Source of the DNA: Corydoras sp. C115 | Taxonomy: Eukaryota > Chordata > Actinopteri > Siluriformes > Callichthyidae | DNA length: 64,000 bases | Direction: 5' to 3' | Assembly (NCBI GenBank): GCA_019802505.1 | Contig: JAFMOC010000084.1 | Coordinates: 1,061,501 to 1,125,500 of the forward strand | Shown: positions 51,587 through 62,466 of the stretch, piece by piece | Numbering within the stretch: position 1 is the stretch's first letter | How the letters are laid out: every line of letters starts with the position of its first letter | Translations under genes and position numbers: made by a program | The notes under the pieces: model-generated | Databases searched by the model: none | Told to the model about the DNA's origin: nothing | The model's input: the letters and a program-made list of their open reading frames with translations, nothing else

Positions 51587-52584
51587 GTAGAACTTTCTGA
51601 AAGGAACTAAGAACATTATCAAACCTAAAACACAGACAATCTGACGATTCAGACCTGACACTGTGAAAACTGTGAAAGCCTAAAACAATTAGTCAAAATT
51701 AAAAAAAAACTAAACCATACAAACAAAAACACCAAGAAATTAAAGATTTGATTAATCAAAATCAGTTTTGGTACATGTGGAATATTTTGGACTTACACAG
51801 GACCTAGCTATAGAAAACGTCCTTAAAGTGCTCCTCTACCTAAACATGTCACTGTCCCTTTGTTTCTTCTAAAAAGAAATTACATTTCTACAGCTGTATA
51901 TTGTATAGGTCTTATTTCTTCTTGTGTGCACAAAGACCAACCTGAATCAGACAGTGAACCTTCATTGTCCAATTCTCCACCCTCTTGTTCTTTTCCAACC
52001 TCTTATTTGTCTGTTTATTTCCTTTGCCCTTTTCTTTTTTTTTTGAGGGGGCTTTAAAAACCAAATCATTCTCCATGCTTTCATGGCTTTCTCTCCTTTT
52101 CATAACATCTTTTTCAGGTCAAGCACAAGAGATGTCTGATCTGATTACATTTAAAACACTTCATGTTGACCTCTGATATTGCATAAAGTACATAATGGAT
52201 GTCATCCACTCTATACTTCAGTACAAAATCTAACTCGTGAGCTCCATCCTCTTATCGAAAACCAGATGTTTAATTAGCGGTGATTTGCAGACAATGTGGG
52301 TGTTTTTTAAGAGTGAATACTATATTTCCAAACCAGGACACTTGCTTTTCACTTTGACTCCATGCCAGTTAGTGAAGCTTTCATACAGCTCAGAGTTCAT
52401 AGAATTCATGTTCGCAACGGCACCGCCACCGAGCAGCACAAAAATACACAAAAAACACTCACATACACATACAACTTCACACACATGACACAATTTCATT
52501 TCAACAAAACGAAGAAATCTAAACATAAATGAAAAAAGTACGTTTGGCAAAAGAAAACACCAACCACTCTCCAAGCTTCACTCA
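51587..52584. other. intron, no feature recognised
   Basis: AT-rich; the TTTTTCAG at 52110-52117 is followed by sequence that does not begin with Gly and soon meets a stop, so no exon is called. Confidence 0.55.
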
Positions 52585-52589
52585 TGCAA

Positions 52590-53045
52590 TGTAACGATCT
52601 TACGATCGAGCGAGGCGGATCCGCTACTCGGAGACAACGAGCAGAGTGCAGGTACAGTCGCAAAGATGTTTATTGAATCCTCAACAATGATCCACAGACG
52701 AACACACACAGAACACAGGAAGTGGATAAGGTGAGGCGAGGGGTGATGACGTCCACGGGGAGTAATACAAACAAACAGGGTACCGGAACAGAGTGCACTA
52801 GGCGGCGAGGATAACAGCACATAAACGGGCAAAACAGGAACACAGGACGAGGTAAGCAAAGCTAGGAACGCACGGACGGGCTAGTAGTGTCTAGGCAGGC
52901 AAACGCGTGGCACGAGACAAACTGGCGGTGAGTGTCGGGCGTGAAGGGTATTTATAATAAACCGGTGACTGATTCCAGGTGCGCGTGATTACGGGGCGTG
53001 AACTCAGAACCCAACCCACACCACGTGAACAAAACAACCGTGACA
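52590..53045 (-). mobile_element. solo LTR, 456 bp (family F)
   Basis: TGTAACGATCTTACG to AACCGTGACA with target duplication TGCAA (52585-52589, 53046-53050). Confidence 0.85.
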
Positions 53046-53182
53046 TGCAATCGTTTACACTCGCGCATGCACACACACACACACAGCGAGAGAGATAGAA
53101 AGCTACAGATCAATTCCACTCACCGTTCACCATCACCGCAGTTCTGATCACCTGGTCTCTTTTCCTATCCCGCCCTTTCTCC

Positions 53183-53222
53183 TATTTAAGTCCCAAATCG
53201 GCTTCCGTACTAGGCGTTGGTT
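53183..53222 (+). promoter_or_regulatory. TATA box and presumed start of transcription of G
   Basis: TATTTAAG at 53183-53190 lies about 30 nt before GGCGTTGGTT (53213-53222), the stretch complementary to the primer-binding site. Confidence 0.6.
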
Positions 53223-53288
53223 CATGGCGCTAATTGTTGGATACTGCACATGGTGTTGCGCCGTCCTTCCGTCCGGAAGTGTGTCAGT

Positions 53289-53298
53289 AACCAACGCC
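53289..53298 (+). promoter_or_regulatory. primer-binding site of G
   Basis: AACCAACGCC, two bases after the LTR end GTGTCA, is the exact complement of GGCGTTGGTT at 53213-53222. Confidence 0.75.
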
Positions 53299-53303
53299 AG
53301 GAC

Positions 53304-53999
53304 ATGGATGCGTCCAACACCACCAATGAGTTTTTTGCTCTTCAGGGGCATGGACGTTTTTTCGGCGAACTACAGCAGGAGATGCAGGAGCTGACAAAGA
53401 CTATGGGATTACTTATGAATCGCCAATCGCGACTGGAGCAGAGCGTTTAACCCGACCCGGGTTCTTCCAATTCCACCGGCAGCGCAGTCATTTCCGCGTT
53501 GGAGGCGGACCTCTGTACATCATCTCCACTTCTGTTGGCAGACCCTGGATGTTACTACGGGGACCCGGAGGGATGTGAACAGTTCCTACTCCAGTGCTTC
53601 ATGTTTTTCGCCAATCGACCCCTGCTACGTTTCACCTTCATCCACCCACATCAGGGGCGTGCGGTAGGTGAGGTGTTGTATGAGCTGCGGCAGGGTTCTG
53701 CCTCGGTTGCTGAGTATGCACTCGAGTTCCAGACTTTAGCCGCATGTTCAGGATGGAACGAGGCTGCTCTTATCATCGTTTTTCATTCAGGACTGCAATG
53801 GGAAATTGCAGCAGAGCTGTTGTTCCGGTATGTGGGCATGTCTCTCAACAAAATCATTACCACCACCATTCGTCTGGATCAACTCTGGCAGTCCAAGAAG
53901 AGTCAGATGTCATCACACTCTCGTTCACCCCACGCTCTTCGGTTCCTGATGAGAGGACTTCCATGCAGGAGGAGTCCACTCGGCTGCCAGCGAACGTAG
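53304..53999 (+). pseudogene. Gag of G
   Basis: It starts MDASNTTNEFFALQGHGRFF at 53304, parallel to E. LQQEMQELTKTMGLLMNRQS is a coiled-coil-like stretch. A stop at 53448 and shifts follow; the second open part reads DPGCYYGDPEGCEQFLLQCF and GSASVAEYALEFQTLAACS, typical of the Ty3/gypsy Gag capsid region. A knuckle-like CLYCGGNDHLLEMH lies just downstream, at about 54019. Confidence 0.8.
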
Positions 54000-54018
54000 T
54001 AGGCGCATTCGCCAACGG

Positions 54019-54705
54019 TTGTGTCTGTACTGTGGTGGGAATGATCATTTGTTGGAGATGCATACCACCTGTCCCTCCAATCGGAGGTGTGGTAATTTTG
54101 TTAAACTTAAGGCTATTTCTTCTACTCAGGAATCCTTGGTGGTAAGCACATTTAAGTCTATACATCATCCTTTATTATTTCTGGTTGTATTATCCTTTCT
54201 AGACAGTTCTATAACCACTAAGGCTCTTATCGATTCCGGGGCAGAGGGAAATTTTTTAGACTCTACACTGCCTAAGGACTGGGGAATTCCTACAGAAAAG
54301 TACATTAAATCTCGTGCTATCCAGGTTAGTTCCGCTGATGGTCTTCCTTTGCACCCAGGTTCTATTACTCATTCCACTATTTCTTGCTCCTTGTTCGTTA
54401 GTGCACTTCATAAGGAGGAACTTATTTTTTTTCTTATTTCTTCTCCTACTTTTCCTATTATTTTAGGATTGCCTTGGCTTCAGCGGCACAACCCTGTCAT
54501 CACCTGGGCTTCTCGGGAAATCACTCATTGGTCCCCCTATTGTGCGTCTCATTCCCTACAGTATCCTTGTACCCGACTTCCCGCTTGGGACCATGTTATT
54601 CCCAGTCTGCCCCAGGGAGTTCCTCCTGAGTATGCTGAGTCAGGTATTTGGCTCTTCGGAAACGTGTTCTCTTCCTTCTCACCGTGCCTCGGATTGTGCT
54701 ATTGA
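54019..54705 (+). pseudogene. Gag knuckle and protease of G
   Basis: CLYCGGNDHLLEMHTTC is the zinc-knuckle region. ALIDSGAEGNFLDSTLPKD is the retropepsin site with a normal DSG, unlike the DAG of element E. IILGLPWLQRHNPVITWASR follows. Confidence 0.85.
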
Positions 54706-55260
54706 TCTTATTGAGGGAGTTAAAATACCACGTGTAAGTCCTTACACTCTCACGGTTACTGAGAGTCAGGCCATGTGCGATTATATTGCTGAATCCCTCA
54801 AGGGTGGTATTATTCAGCCCTCTAAGTCTCCCGTGGCTTCAGGTTTCTTCTTTGTCCCCAAGAAGGATTCTTCCTTAAGACCATGTATTGACTACCAGGC
54901 GCTAAACCAGTCTACCCATATAATTACTTATCCCCTTCCCTTAGTGTCTTCTGCTCTCGAACGATTAAAGGGAGCCACCATTTTTACTAAATTGGATTTA
55001 CCCAGTGCCTGCAATCTGGTGCACATTCAGAAGGGGGACGAGTGGAAGACTTCTTTTGTCACCTCCTCAGGTCACTACGAATATTTGGTCATGCCTTTTG
55101 GTCTGACAAATGTCCCAGGCATTTTTCAGGCCCTCATTAATGAAGTGTTGTAGGAATTTATTGATTCATTTGTTCTGATTTATATTGACGACATACTTAT
55201 TCTTTCTCCTGGTCTTCCTAGCATATTTCCACAGTGCTTGACCACCTGTTATGTAAGTAG
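54542..55260 (+). pseudogene. reverse transcriptase of G
   Basis: GIIQPSKSPVASGFFFVPKK, RPCIDYQALNQ, IFTKLDLPSACNLVHIQKGD, PFGLTNVPGIFQALINEVL then a TAG stop at 55151, followed by VLIYIDDILILS. The catalytic YIDD is intact; the stop and a deletion after it disable the enzyme. Confidence 0.88.
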
Positions 55261-55417
55261 TTATTCTACGTGCTGATAAGTTTCATAGGACTAGTGTATC
55301 GTGAGTTTCATAGGACTAGTGTATCGTATTTGGGCTTCATAATTTCTGCCACGGGTCTACAGATGGACCCTACGAAGGTTAAAGCTGGAATGGCCCGTAC
55401 CTAGTTCCATTCGTGAG

Positions 55418-56215
55418 TTGCAGCATTTTCTGGGGTTTGCAAATTTTTATAGAAAGTTTATTTGTTCCTTCGTTTATTCGTTGGCACATCCAGACCCGGA
55501 TTTGCAGTTCTTTGTTGAGGTGGATGCATCATCTAATGGTGTAGGTGCTGTTCTTTTTCAGAGGGCTAGTGGTTCTTGTCGTCGTCCGGTAGGCTCTTTC
55601 CGGCTACATCCTGATTCTGGGAGGGAGCATTTGGATGAATCACCCATCCTTCTTGCTAGTTGTTTCATCAATTCTATTCATTGGGAGTTTGACCATTAAA
55701 TTATAAGAGCTTTGCAGGGGGTTCAGGTTCCTCTTCACTGTCCTCCAGGTATTTTGTTTGTTCCTGTACCACACTCCTTTGGTCACTTGGGTTCACACTT
55801 CCCTATGTTCTGGACATCCCGGGGTTAACCGTACCATACAGCTTCTTCGACGCAAGTATTGGTGGGAGACTTTGAATTTAGATGTGCAATGGTTTGTCAG
55901 TTCATGTGCCATGTGACTGCAAGACTCCGAATACTTTACCTGCGGGGAAACTGATTCCTCTACCAGTTGCTTCTCGTCCTTGGTCCCACGTGGCCATCGA
56001 TTGTGTCATGGATCTTCCTGTTTATCAAGGTTTCACCATGGTGGTTACTCTTATTGACCGGTTCTCTCGTGCGGTAATATTTATTCCGTTGGCAGCTCTT
56101 CCCTTGGTTCTCCAGACTGCAGAGCTTCTTTTTGCCCACCTTTTTCCAATTTTTGGTATTCTTGAAGACATTCTTTCTGACAGGCGTCCTCAGTTCACTT
56201 CTGCATTATGGGGTA
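55418..56215 (+). pseudogene. RNase H remnant and truncated integrase of G
   Basis: LQHFLGFANFYRKFICSF and FFVEVDASSNGVGAVLFQRA start the RNase H part, which then jumps to FRLHPDSGREHLDESPILLA, so most of the domain is deleted. After a further broken zinc-binding part, the integrase core reads HVAIDCVMDLP and LSDRRPQFTSALWG and ends there, before the catalytic Glu. Confidence 0.82.
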
Positions 56216-56449
56216 GAGTAACAGACTTTGCAAGAGAGTTAATCAAGGGGTGTCCACCACTCAGGTGCCCCACACCTGCAGTGTTGTCGCCTCCATCCAT
56301 AACTAGGTGGCCAGCCTTCTCTCCGTTTCCCCAGGTCTCCGGTCATGACCTACGAATTTCTGATGCCCTATGTGTACTTTTAATGCTATACTAAAGCATG
56401 TGCGTGCAGTGTGTTATCTCTGCTATTAGGTGGATGCCTTAGAGGGAAA
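56216..56449. other. unclassified sequence
   Basis: Nothing recognised between the truncated element G and the retrovirus fragment. Confidence 0.5.
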
Positions 56450-56697
56450 AAAGAGAGAGATAGAAAAATGAGAAAGAAAATTCATAAATGGAAACAAGAT
56501 GTGATCTTGGGCATTTAAGCATAACTGATTTCTTGTCTATCAGGCTCCTCATCTCCAGAGCCCAATTTAACCATCCGCAGCGCCATGGTGTTAAATATGT
56601 GATATAGTAAACAGAACTCTCAGATGTGGTATTCATCGGCACCCACAGGTTACCAGTATAGCAATGAACACAGCAATTGACATGAAGAGTGAAGTGA

Positions 56698-57404
56698 TTA
56701 ACTCCTGCCAAACATATTATTCATCCATAATTCCAGGGGGTTATCTATTCCAGAGGCCTCATGCATTTCCTGTAATAATTTACGCAACCCGTTGAGGGCC
56801 TTGGTTACCGACCCATCAGGTGCTGTGTTAGGCTTATAGACACAGCACACTTCACCAATCATTACGCAAACACGCCCTTTTTCTGCCAGGAACATGTCTA
56901 AGGTTTTCTGTTCTGTAGGCCACAAGTGACATCACATGCAACTGTTCACTTAGTCCCTCTATTGCATCTCTAGTGAGATTAGTGAGACAAAGTACATTGT
57001 AATGTACGAAATTTATCCTATCCACGTTTTTGTTGGGAGTCACTGGAAAAAGAGCCGATATCAGTGGAATATTTTCTGCTGCTACTTGGTCCGCCAGTTT
57101 GAACTCTTTTGGCACCCCCCCTAGGCACACCAATTGAGTCTATATAAGTGGGTGAGTCCTTATATAAATAAAAGCTACCGACTGCTCACCTTCTCCATTG
57201 GGGCTCGTCCCCCCTTAAACCTATGAGAGTAAGAGGAGCCAACAGCTTTACCATGGCACATCGGCCAACAGCCAGGAGTGGCATTCTTACCACTAATGTG
57301 TGTTTCCCACAATAATAATATAACCCCGATCGGGCCCACGGCCCCACCTCCATGTCGTTGTAGGTGATGTCTGTTCGGCACCAATCATCGGGTACCTTCC
57401 CCAA
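56698..57404 (-). pseudogene. retroviral Env, end of SU and TM ectodomain, broken
   Basis: GLYYYCGKHTLVVRMPLLA belongs to the surface subunit; FKLADQVAAENIPLISALFP covers the region near the fusion peptide, and LDMFLAEKGRVCVMIGEVCC holds the CX6CC box. A frameshift near 56900 separates the last two. There is no intact reading frame through the region. Confidence 0.7.
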
Positions 57405-58110
57405 TCTGACAGTAATTTTAGCATTACCGGCTGCCCCTGGTGAGTGGGTCCATGGGCCTGTTGTATCAGTAAGTTTAGTAATTTTATAGATGGGACCGGC
57501 TTATTCCCTTCGGGGCACATCCAAATGTCGTTGCACTTACATGCCCCATTATCATGCCACATGCTTTTCTCTTCTGGGCTCATTTGATTTTAAACCAGTT
57601 TCACATGTTCTACCGTAAGCTCTGGTTCCTATCCATATCATAATACCACACATTGCTTGACAGTGTAACCCCCTGCCTTTTTTGACGCCCGATCGGCCAC
57701 CTAGTTTCTCTGCGCCTCCATGTACCCCTTAGTGGAGTGGCCTTTACATTTAATGATGGCCACCTGTTTGGGCAGCTGTACTGCTTCCAGTAGCTTATGT
57801 ATGTGTGCGTAATGTTTAATAGGACCCCCTTACGCTGTTTTGAAACTTCTCCGCATCCATTGTGGTCCATCTATGTGTACTGCAGAATAGGCGTATGCTG
57901 AGTCTGTATAAATGTTCACAGCTGTGTTGCTCGCATTGGTGTTTCCATGTATTGCCATGTTTGCAGTTTTGACAGCGTCAATGCTGTAGATGTGAGAAAG
58001 GCAATCACCCTATGGGTTGTGTTCACAACTAATGGGTGACACATTACTAGGTGTGTGATTTTATTTAGAACCACTGCTAAGGCTGCCATGTGCCTTGTAC
58101 TTGAAAACAA
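57290..58110 (-). pseudogene. retroviral RNase H and integrase zinc domain, joined to Env
   Basis: Broken frames give an RNase H end (KCKGHSTKGY, VADRASKKAGG) and then integrase N-terminal residues (LLNLLIQQAHGPTHQG, with the HxxxH-like His pair). The integrase catalytic core is missing: a deletion at about 57400 brings the zinc domain next to Env surface-subunit sequence. Confidence 0.6.
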
Positions 58111-58956
58111 AAACTTTAGTACTTAAAAAATATACCTTTAGCCTCCCCCCTTTCTAAAACAAAATAATGTGTTATTATCCCACAAATAATTAATCAAGAT
58201 GTACAGGAATCTGTAAGAGGAATGTTATCAGTGAAAGTGATTTTGCTGATGTTCCTTGAAGTAATTTACTATGGTCCACCCCTCATTGCCTGTGGATCAT
58301 ATTCAAAGGAGATGACGGTCACACAACACATAATCATTAAAATTATCACCAAGATTGTCTATGGAAAAATCAAACAACCAGGGGTTATTATTATTATTAT
58401 TATTATTATTATTGTCTACTGGATCAAACTGCACAGTCAGTTCTGTCCGCTAGAACCTGCAAATTGACTTGTTTGGTTAGTAAAATTAAACACAACGTCA
58501 AACAAACTTAAATTTTTGTATTGTTTATACAAATCGCACAATGTAAGTTTAATAAACTCATATTTCTCCTGTTCAATGTAAAATTTAATAATTAGGCTGC
58601 CTTTAGTTCATTACCTGGAGGAAAAAATAAAACCTTTATCAATGTATTTATAAACAACAATGCTGCAAAAAAAGTCATAACAATAATGATTTGTCTTATA
58701 TGTGTCATGGCAAAACATTGTCTCAAACTCTGACCTGGAAAAAATATAACCTCATAATTTGTCCTCATTATTTAATGTCAGTCAGTCCAGTCTAGTGTAG
58801 TGTCAAATCTTTATCCTACATTAAACAAAAATTATACATTTTATGCTTTGTGATTAAATATATACATATATATTTTTTCATGTTAAAAGAAGTGATATTT
58901 ATTTTAGAAAAATAAAAGAAAATTAGAAATCCTACCCCACTCTCTGATTAGTTATC
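58111..58956. other. AT-rich sequence with ATT repeat
   Basis: A run of ATT units lies at 58386-58414. A C-rich tract at 58144-58152 could be a retroviral polypurine tract on the minus strand. Nothing else is recognised. Confidence 0.45.
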
Positions 58957-59431
58957 TGTCAGGTTGGGAGGGCTAGGCCACTCCCCCCTGTCTCTTGTGT
59001 TTCGGGTTTGGCCGGTTAGGGCTCCTGTAGGTAAGGCCCATCCCCTTGAGCTGGTATTGGGTCCTACCTGATCAAGTGTGGCCTGCTGACTGCACCTGAG
59101 TCAGCAGGTCAGCATTGTGGGTATAGGTGCACGTCTCGGTGTATGTATGCTTGGATGCTACGTTGGGTGTGTTGGTTCGGTTAGGTTTAGTTATTTTGTA
59201 TGTATCTGTTTATGTTCTTTAGTTGTGTCATTAGCACAGGTTACGCTCAGTGTTTGTTTGTTTATTTAAGTTTCACTCCCGGCACGTTCCGCCATGCCTT
59301 CAGCAGCATTCCCGCTGATTCTTGGGAATAAAAACCTACATAATGCTTACCTGGTCGCCTGGCTCGCTTCCTACAACCTCACCGCACTGCGCTGCGCCAC
59401 GTTCGTACAGACAGCGCGCCCGATCGTAACA
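58957..59431 (+). mobile_element. solo LTR of family A, opposite orientation
   Basis: 475 bp, TGTCAGGTTGGG to GATCGTAACA, with perfect target duplication TTATC (58952-58956, 59432-59436). It carries AGGTCAGCATT (59106-59116), the family's self-primer. Confidence 0.92.
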
Positions 59432-60544
59432 TTATCAGAGAACTATTATGGAGACCTTCAGTTGCTTGTTTTTAAAACAACAATCTCTGATAGTAGAGCG
59501 GACGTGGTTCTCAGCTCTGTCGACGTGGCCGTATTGAAACGGATAAATAGAAGACAAAAGTTTCAGTGGAAGATGTATATCTGAACTGACCCTTCTAAAT
59601 GTCAACGTATACATTCTTGACTTGATATAATCAGCATAATAAGATATCATAATAAGACATAATAACTGTAGAAGGTTATTGATAGGTATATGCAAACACA
59701 AATGGTTAAGATGAATCACTCATACACAAAAATCATAATTCTCCTTCACAATTCCCCCCTTTGATACATTTTAATCATTCAATAGTTCTAACAGATTAAT
59801 TTCAGCTTTTATCGAGTGGTTCTTCTTCTACATTATTGAAGTTTTGTTTTGGAGGCCTTGTGACCTTGCCCTGCCAGATGCTTCAACAGAGCCAAATTTT
59901 TGTCTTTACATATGGTCTGGGTTGGTGCTGCCACCAACATTTCAAAAATAGATCTCTGTCCGACTGTCAACATCTTATCAGTCCCGTGGCCCATTTTCTG
60001 TCAGATATTAATTCTGTCCTACTCAAACAGTCTGGTTTATTCACTCAGATCTTCACAGGAAACCTCGTCTTTAAATTGGAAAATAGTGTTATTTAACATT
60101 TTAAAATCTAATAGTTATATTTATATGAGCTCAAACTATTTTATTTGCCACAGCTAATTAATATTAATTCACTAACTTTCCCCAATTCAACATTATTGAA
60201 ACTGTAGGATTTTTGGGTATTAATATGATATTAATAAGGTCCTCCGCATCCCATTACCAAATTACGGAGAATGAGAGACGGTCAAAGATTTAATGCGTGT
60301 TCTATTATATAAAATATCTGACTCCAAAGAATTTTTTATAAAAACGATAACTTTAGTTACACGAGTGCTTCTCTGCACTAAATGGGTTAATTGTATCTCA
60401 ATTGGTTTAAGCTATATCTGATTCAGGTATTCTGTAAGCATGCAAATCTTAATTCTGTTAGAGGATTTTATAATATATGGACAGAGGCTATATTGACATG
60501 TGGATATATCTAAATATCCCTCAGAGGTCAATCTTGTAGCTGCT
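59432..60544. other. possible retroviral LTR edge and unclassified sequence
   Basis: The C-rich tract at 59752-59759 is, in minus sense, AAAGGGGGGAATTGTG, resembling a polypurine tract next to an LTR start that would run left to 59440. No partner LTR was found. Bases 60455-60548 repeat the segment at 47815-47910. Confidence 0.4.
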
Positions 60545-60926
60545 TAAAATACACCATTCATTCATTCATTCATTCATTCATTCATTCATTATCTCCCGCT
60601 TTATCCTCTATTAGGGTCGCGGTGGGGTTCCCCATGCCCATCCAGGGGAGAATGTCTCGGGTGCTGGGCAGATACACCCAGGACAGGGCGCCAATCCATC
60701 GCTGGGCACACACTCACTCACACAGACACACTCTATATGGGGCAATTTTTGTGAATTCAATTGACTTGATCCATGTTTTTGGACTGTGGCAGGAAACCGG
60801 AGAACCCGGAGGAAACCCACGCAGACACGGGGAGAACATGGAAACTCCACCCAGATGGGGATTCGAACCGGGAATCCCTAGCGCTGAGAGGCGAACGTGC
60901 TAACCACTAAGCCACCGTGCCGCCTA
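60545..60926 (-). repeat. tRNA-headed SINE, copy 10 (full length)
   Basis: A long ATTC repeat at the left, body, GGATTCGAACCGGG and a complete head at the right (GCCACCGTGCCGCC). Confidence 0.9.
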
Positions 60927-60957
60927 TACACCATTCAGTTAGAAATAAATTGATTGA

Positions 60958-61237
60958 TTCATTCATTATCTCCCGCTTTATCCTCTATTGGGGTCGCGGT
61001 GGGGCTCTCCATGCCCATCCAGGGGAGAACGTCTCGGGCGCTGGACAGATAGACCCAGGACAGGGCGCCAATCCATCGCTGGGTACACACTCAAACACAC
61101 ACAATATGGGTCAATTTAGAGAACTCAATTAACTTGATCCATGTTTTTGGACTGTGAGAGGAAACCGGAGAACCTGGAGGAAACCCACACGGACACGGGG
61201 AGAACATGGAAACTCCACCCAGATGGGGATTCGAACC
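60958..61237 (-). repeat. tRNA-headed SINE, copy 11, head replaced by Tc1
   Basis: It is the same as copy 10 up to GGGGATTCGAACC, within the B box, where it passes directly into Tc1 sequence. Confidence 0.85.
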
Positions 61238-62088
61238 ATTTTCAGATCTCTCCAGAGATGTTCAATCGGATTCAAGTCTGGGCTCTGGCTGGGCCACTCC
61301 AGAACATTCACATAGTGGTCCTGAAGCCACTTCTTTGAGATCTTGGCTGTGTGGCTGTGTCCTGCTGAAAAATGAACTGTCGCCCCAGTTCGCTCCAGAG
61401 CGCTCTGGAGCAATTTTTCATCCAGGATGTCTCTGTACATTGCTGCATTCATCTTTCCCTCTATCCTGACTAGTCTGCCAGTTCCTGTTGCTGAAAAACA
61501 TCCCCATAGCATGATGCTGCCACAACCATGCTTAACTGTAGGGATGGTATTGGCCTCGTGATGAGCAGTGCCTGGTTTCCTCCAAACATGACATTCACAC
61601 CAAATAGTTCAATCTTTGTCTCATCAGACCAGAGAATTTTGTTTCTCATGGTCTGAGAGTCCTTCAGGTGCCTTTTGGCAAATTCCAAACGGGCTGCCTT
61701 GTGCCGTTTACTTGTGCCATTAAGCAGTGGCTTTTGCCTGGCCACTCTGCCATACAGGCCTGATTGGTAGATTGCTGCAGAGATGGTTGTCCCTCTGCAA
61801 GATTCTCCTCTCTCCACGGAGGAACGCTGGAGCTCTGACAGAGTAATCATCGGGTTCTTGGTCACCTCCCTTGGTCAAGGCCCTTCTCCCTCAATCGCTC
61901 AATTTAGACGGCCGGCCAGCTCTAGGAAGAGTCCTGGTGGTTCCAAACTTCTTCCATTTACGAATGATGGAGGCCACTGTGCTCATTGGGACCTTCAAAG
62001 CAGCATAAATATTTCATTATCCTTCCCCAGATTTGTGCCTCGAGACAATTTTGTCTCTGAGGTCTACAGACAATTCCTTTGACTTCAT
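61238..62088 (-). pseudogene. Tc1 transposase, broken and truncated
   Basis: It starts near MKSKELSVDLRDKIVSRHKS at about 62088. The DDE domain has ILWSDETKIELFG (first Asp). Where the second Asp is expected, the frame reads VHFSAGHSHTAKISKKW, so that Asp is lost. SQSPDLNPIEHLWRDLK supplies the Glu, and the gene ends there. Several frameshifts are present. Confidence 0.88.
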
Positions 62089-62462
62089 GCTTCATGTTTG
62101 CCCTCTGACATGCAGTCAACTGTGGGACCTTATATAGACAGTTGTGTGCCTTTCCAAATCATGTCCAATCAACTGGATTTACCACAGGTGGACTCCATTT
62201 AAGCTGTAGAATCATCTCAAGGATGATCAGTGGAAACAGGATGCACCTGAGCTCAATTTTGAGCTTCATGGCAAAGGCTGTGAATACTTATGTGAATGTG
62301 ATTTCTTAGTTTTTTACAAAACTTTTTTCACATGGTCATAATGGGGTATTTTGTGTAGAATTTTGAGGAAAGAGATTAATTTAATACAATTTGGAATAAG
62401 GCTGTAACGTAAGAAAATGTGGAAAAAGTGAAGCGCTTTGAATACTTTCCGGATGCACTGTA
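61238..62462 (-). mobile_element. Tc1-like transposon, 3' part missing
   Basis: The right end is a terminal repeat, GAATACTTTCCGGATGCACT-GTA, followed by TATA. The left end stops inside the transposase gene at the junction with the SINE, so the other terminal repeat and the last part of the gene are gone. Confidence 0.85.
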
Positions 62463-62466
62463 TATA

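Larger units (their letters stand above)
53105..56215 (+). mobile_element. Ty3/gypsy retrotransposon G, truncated both ends
   Basis: It is a relative of E on the + strand. About 180 bp of the 5' LTR remain (to 53286), then the primer-binding site, Gag, protease, reverse transcriptase and the start of integrase. It stops abruptly near 56215 in the integrase core. No 3' LTR follows. Confidence 0.88.
56450..58110 (-). mobile_element. endogenous retrovirus fragment (RNase H, integrase start, Env)
   Basis: Minus-strand remains in pol-env order from right to left. The Env transmembrane part has a CX6CC box, so it is of the gamma/epsilon-like type. Both LTRs, Gag, protease and reverse transcriptase are absent. 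Several stops and shifts are present. Confidence 0.72.

Noticed and set aside
52111..52145. Acceptor-like TTTTTCAG as a collagen exon border
   Set aside because: The sequence after it does not start with a Gly codon in the needed phase and meets a stop.
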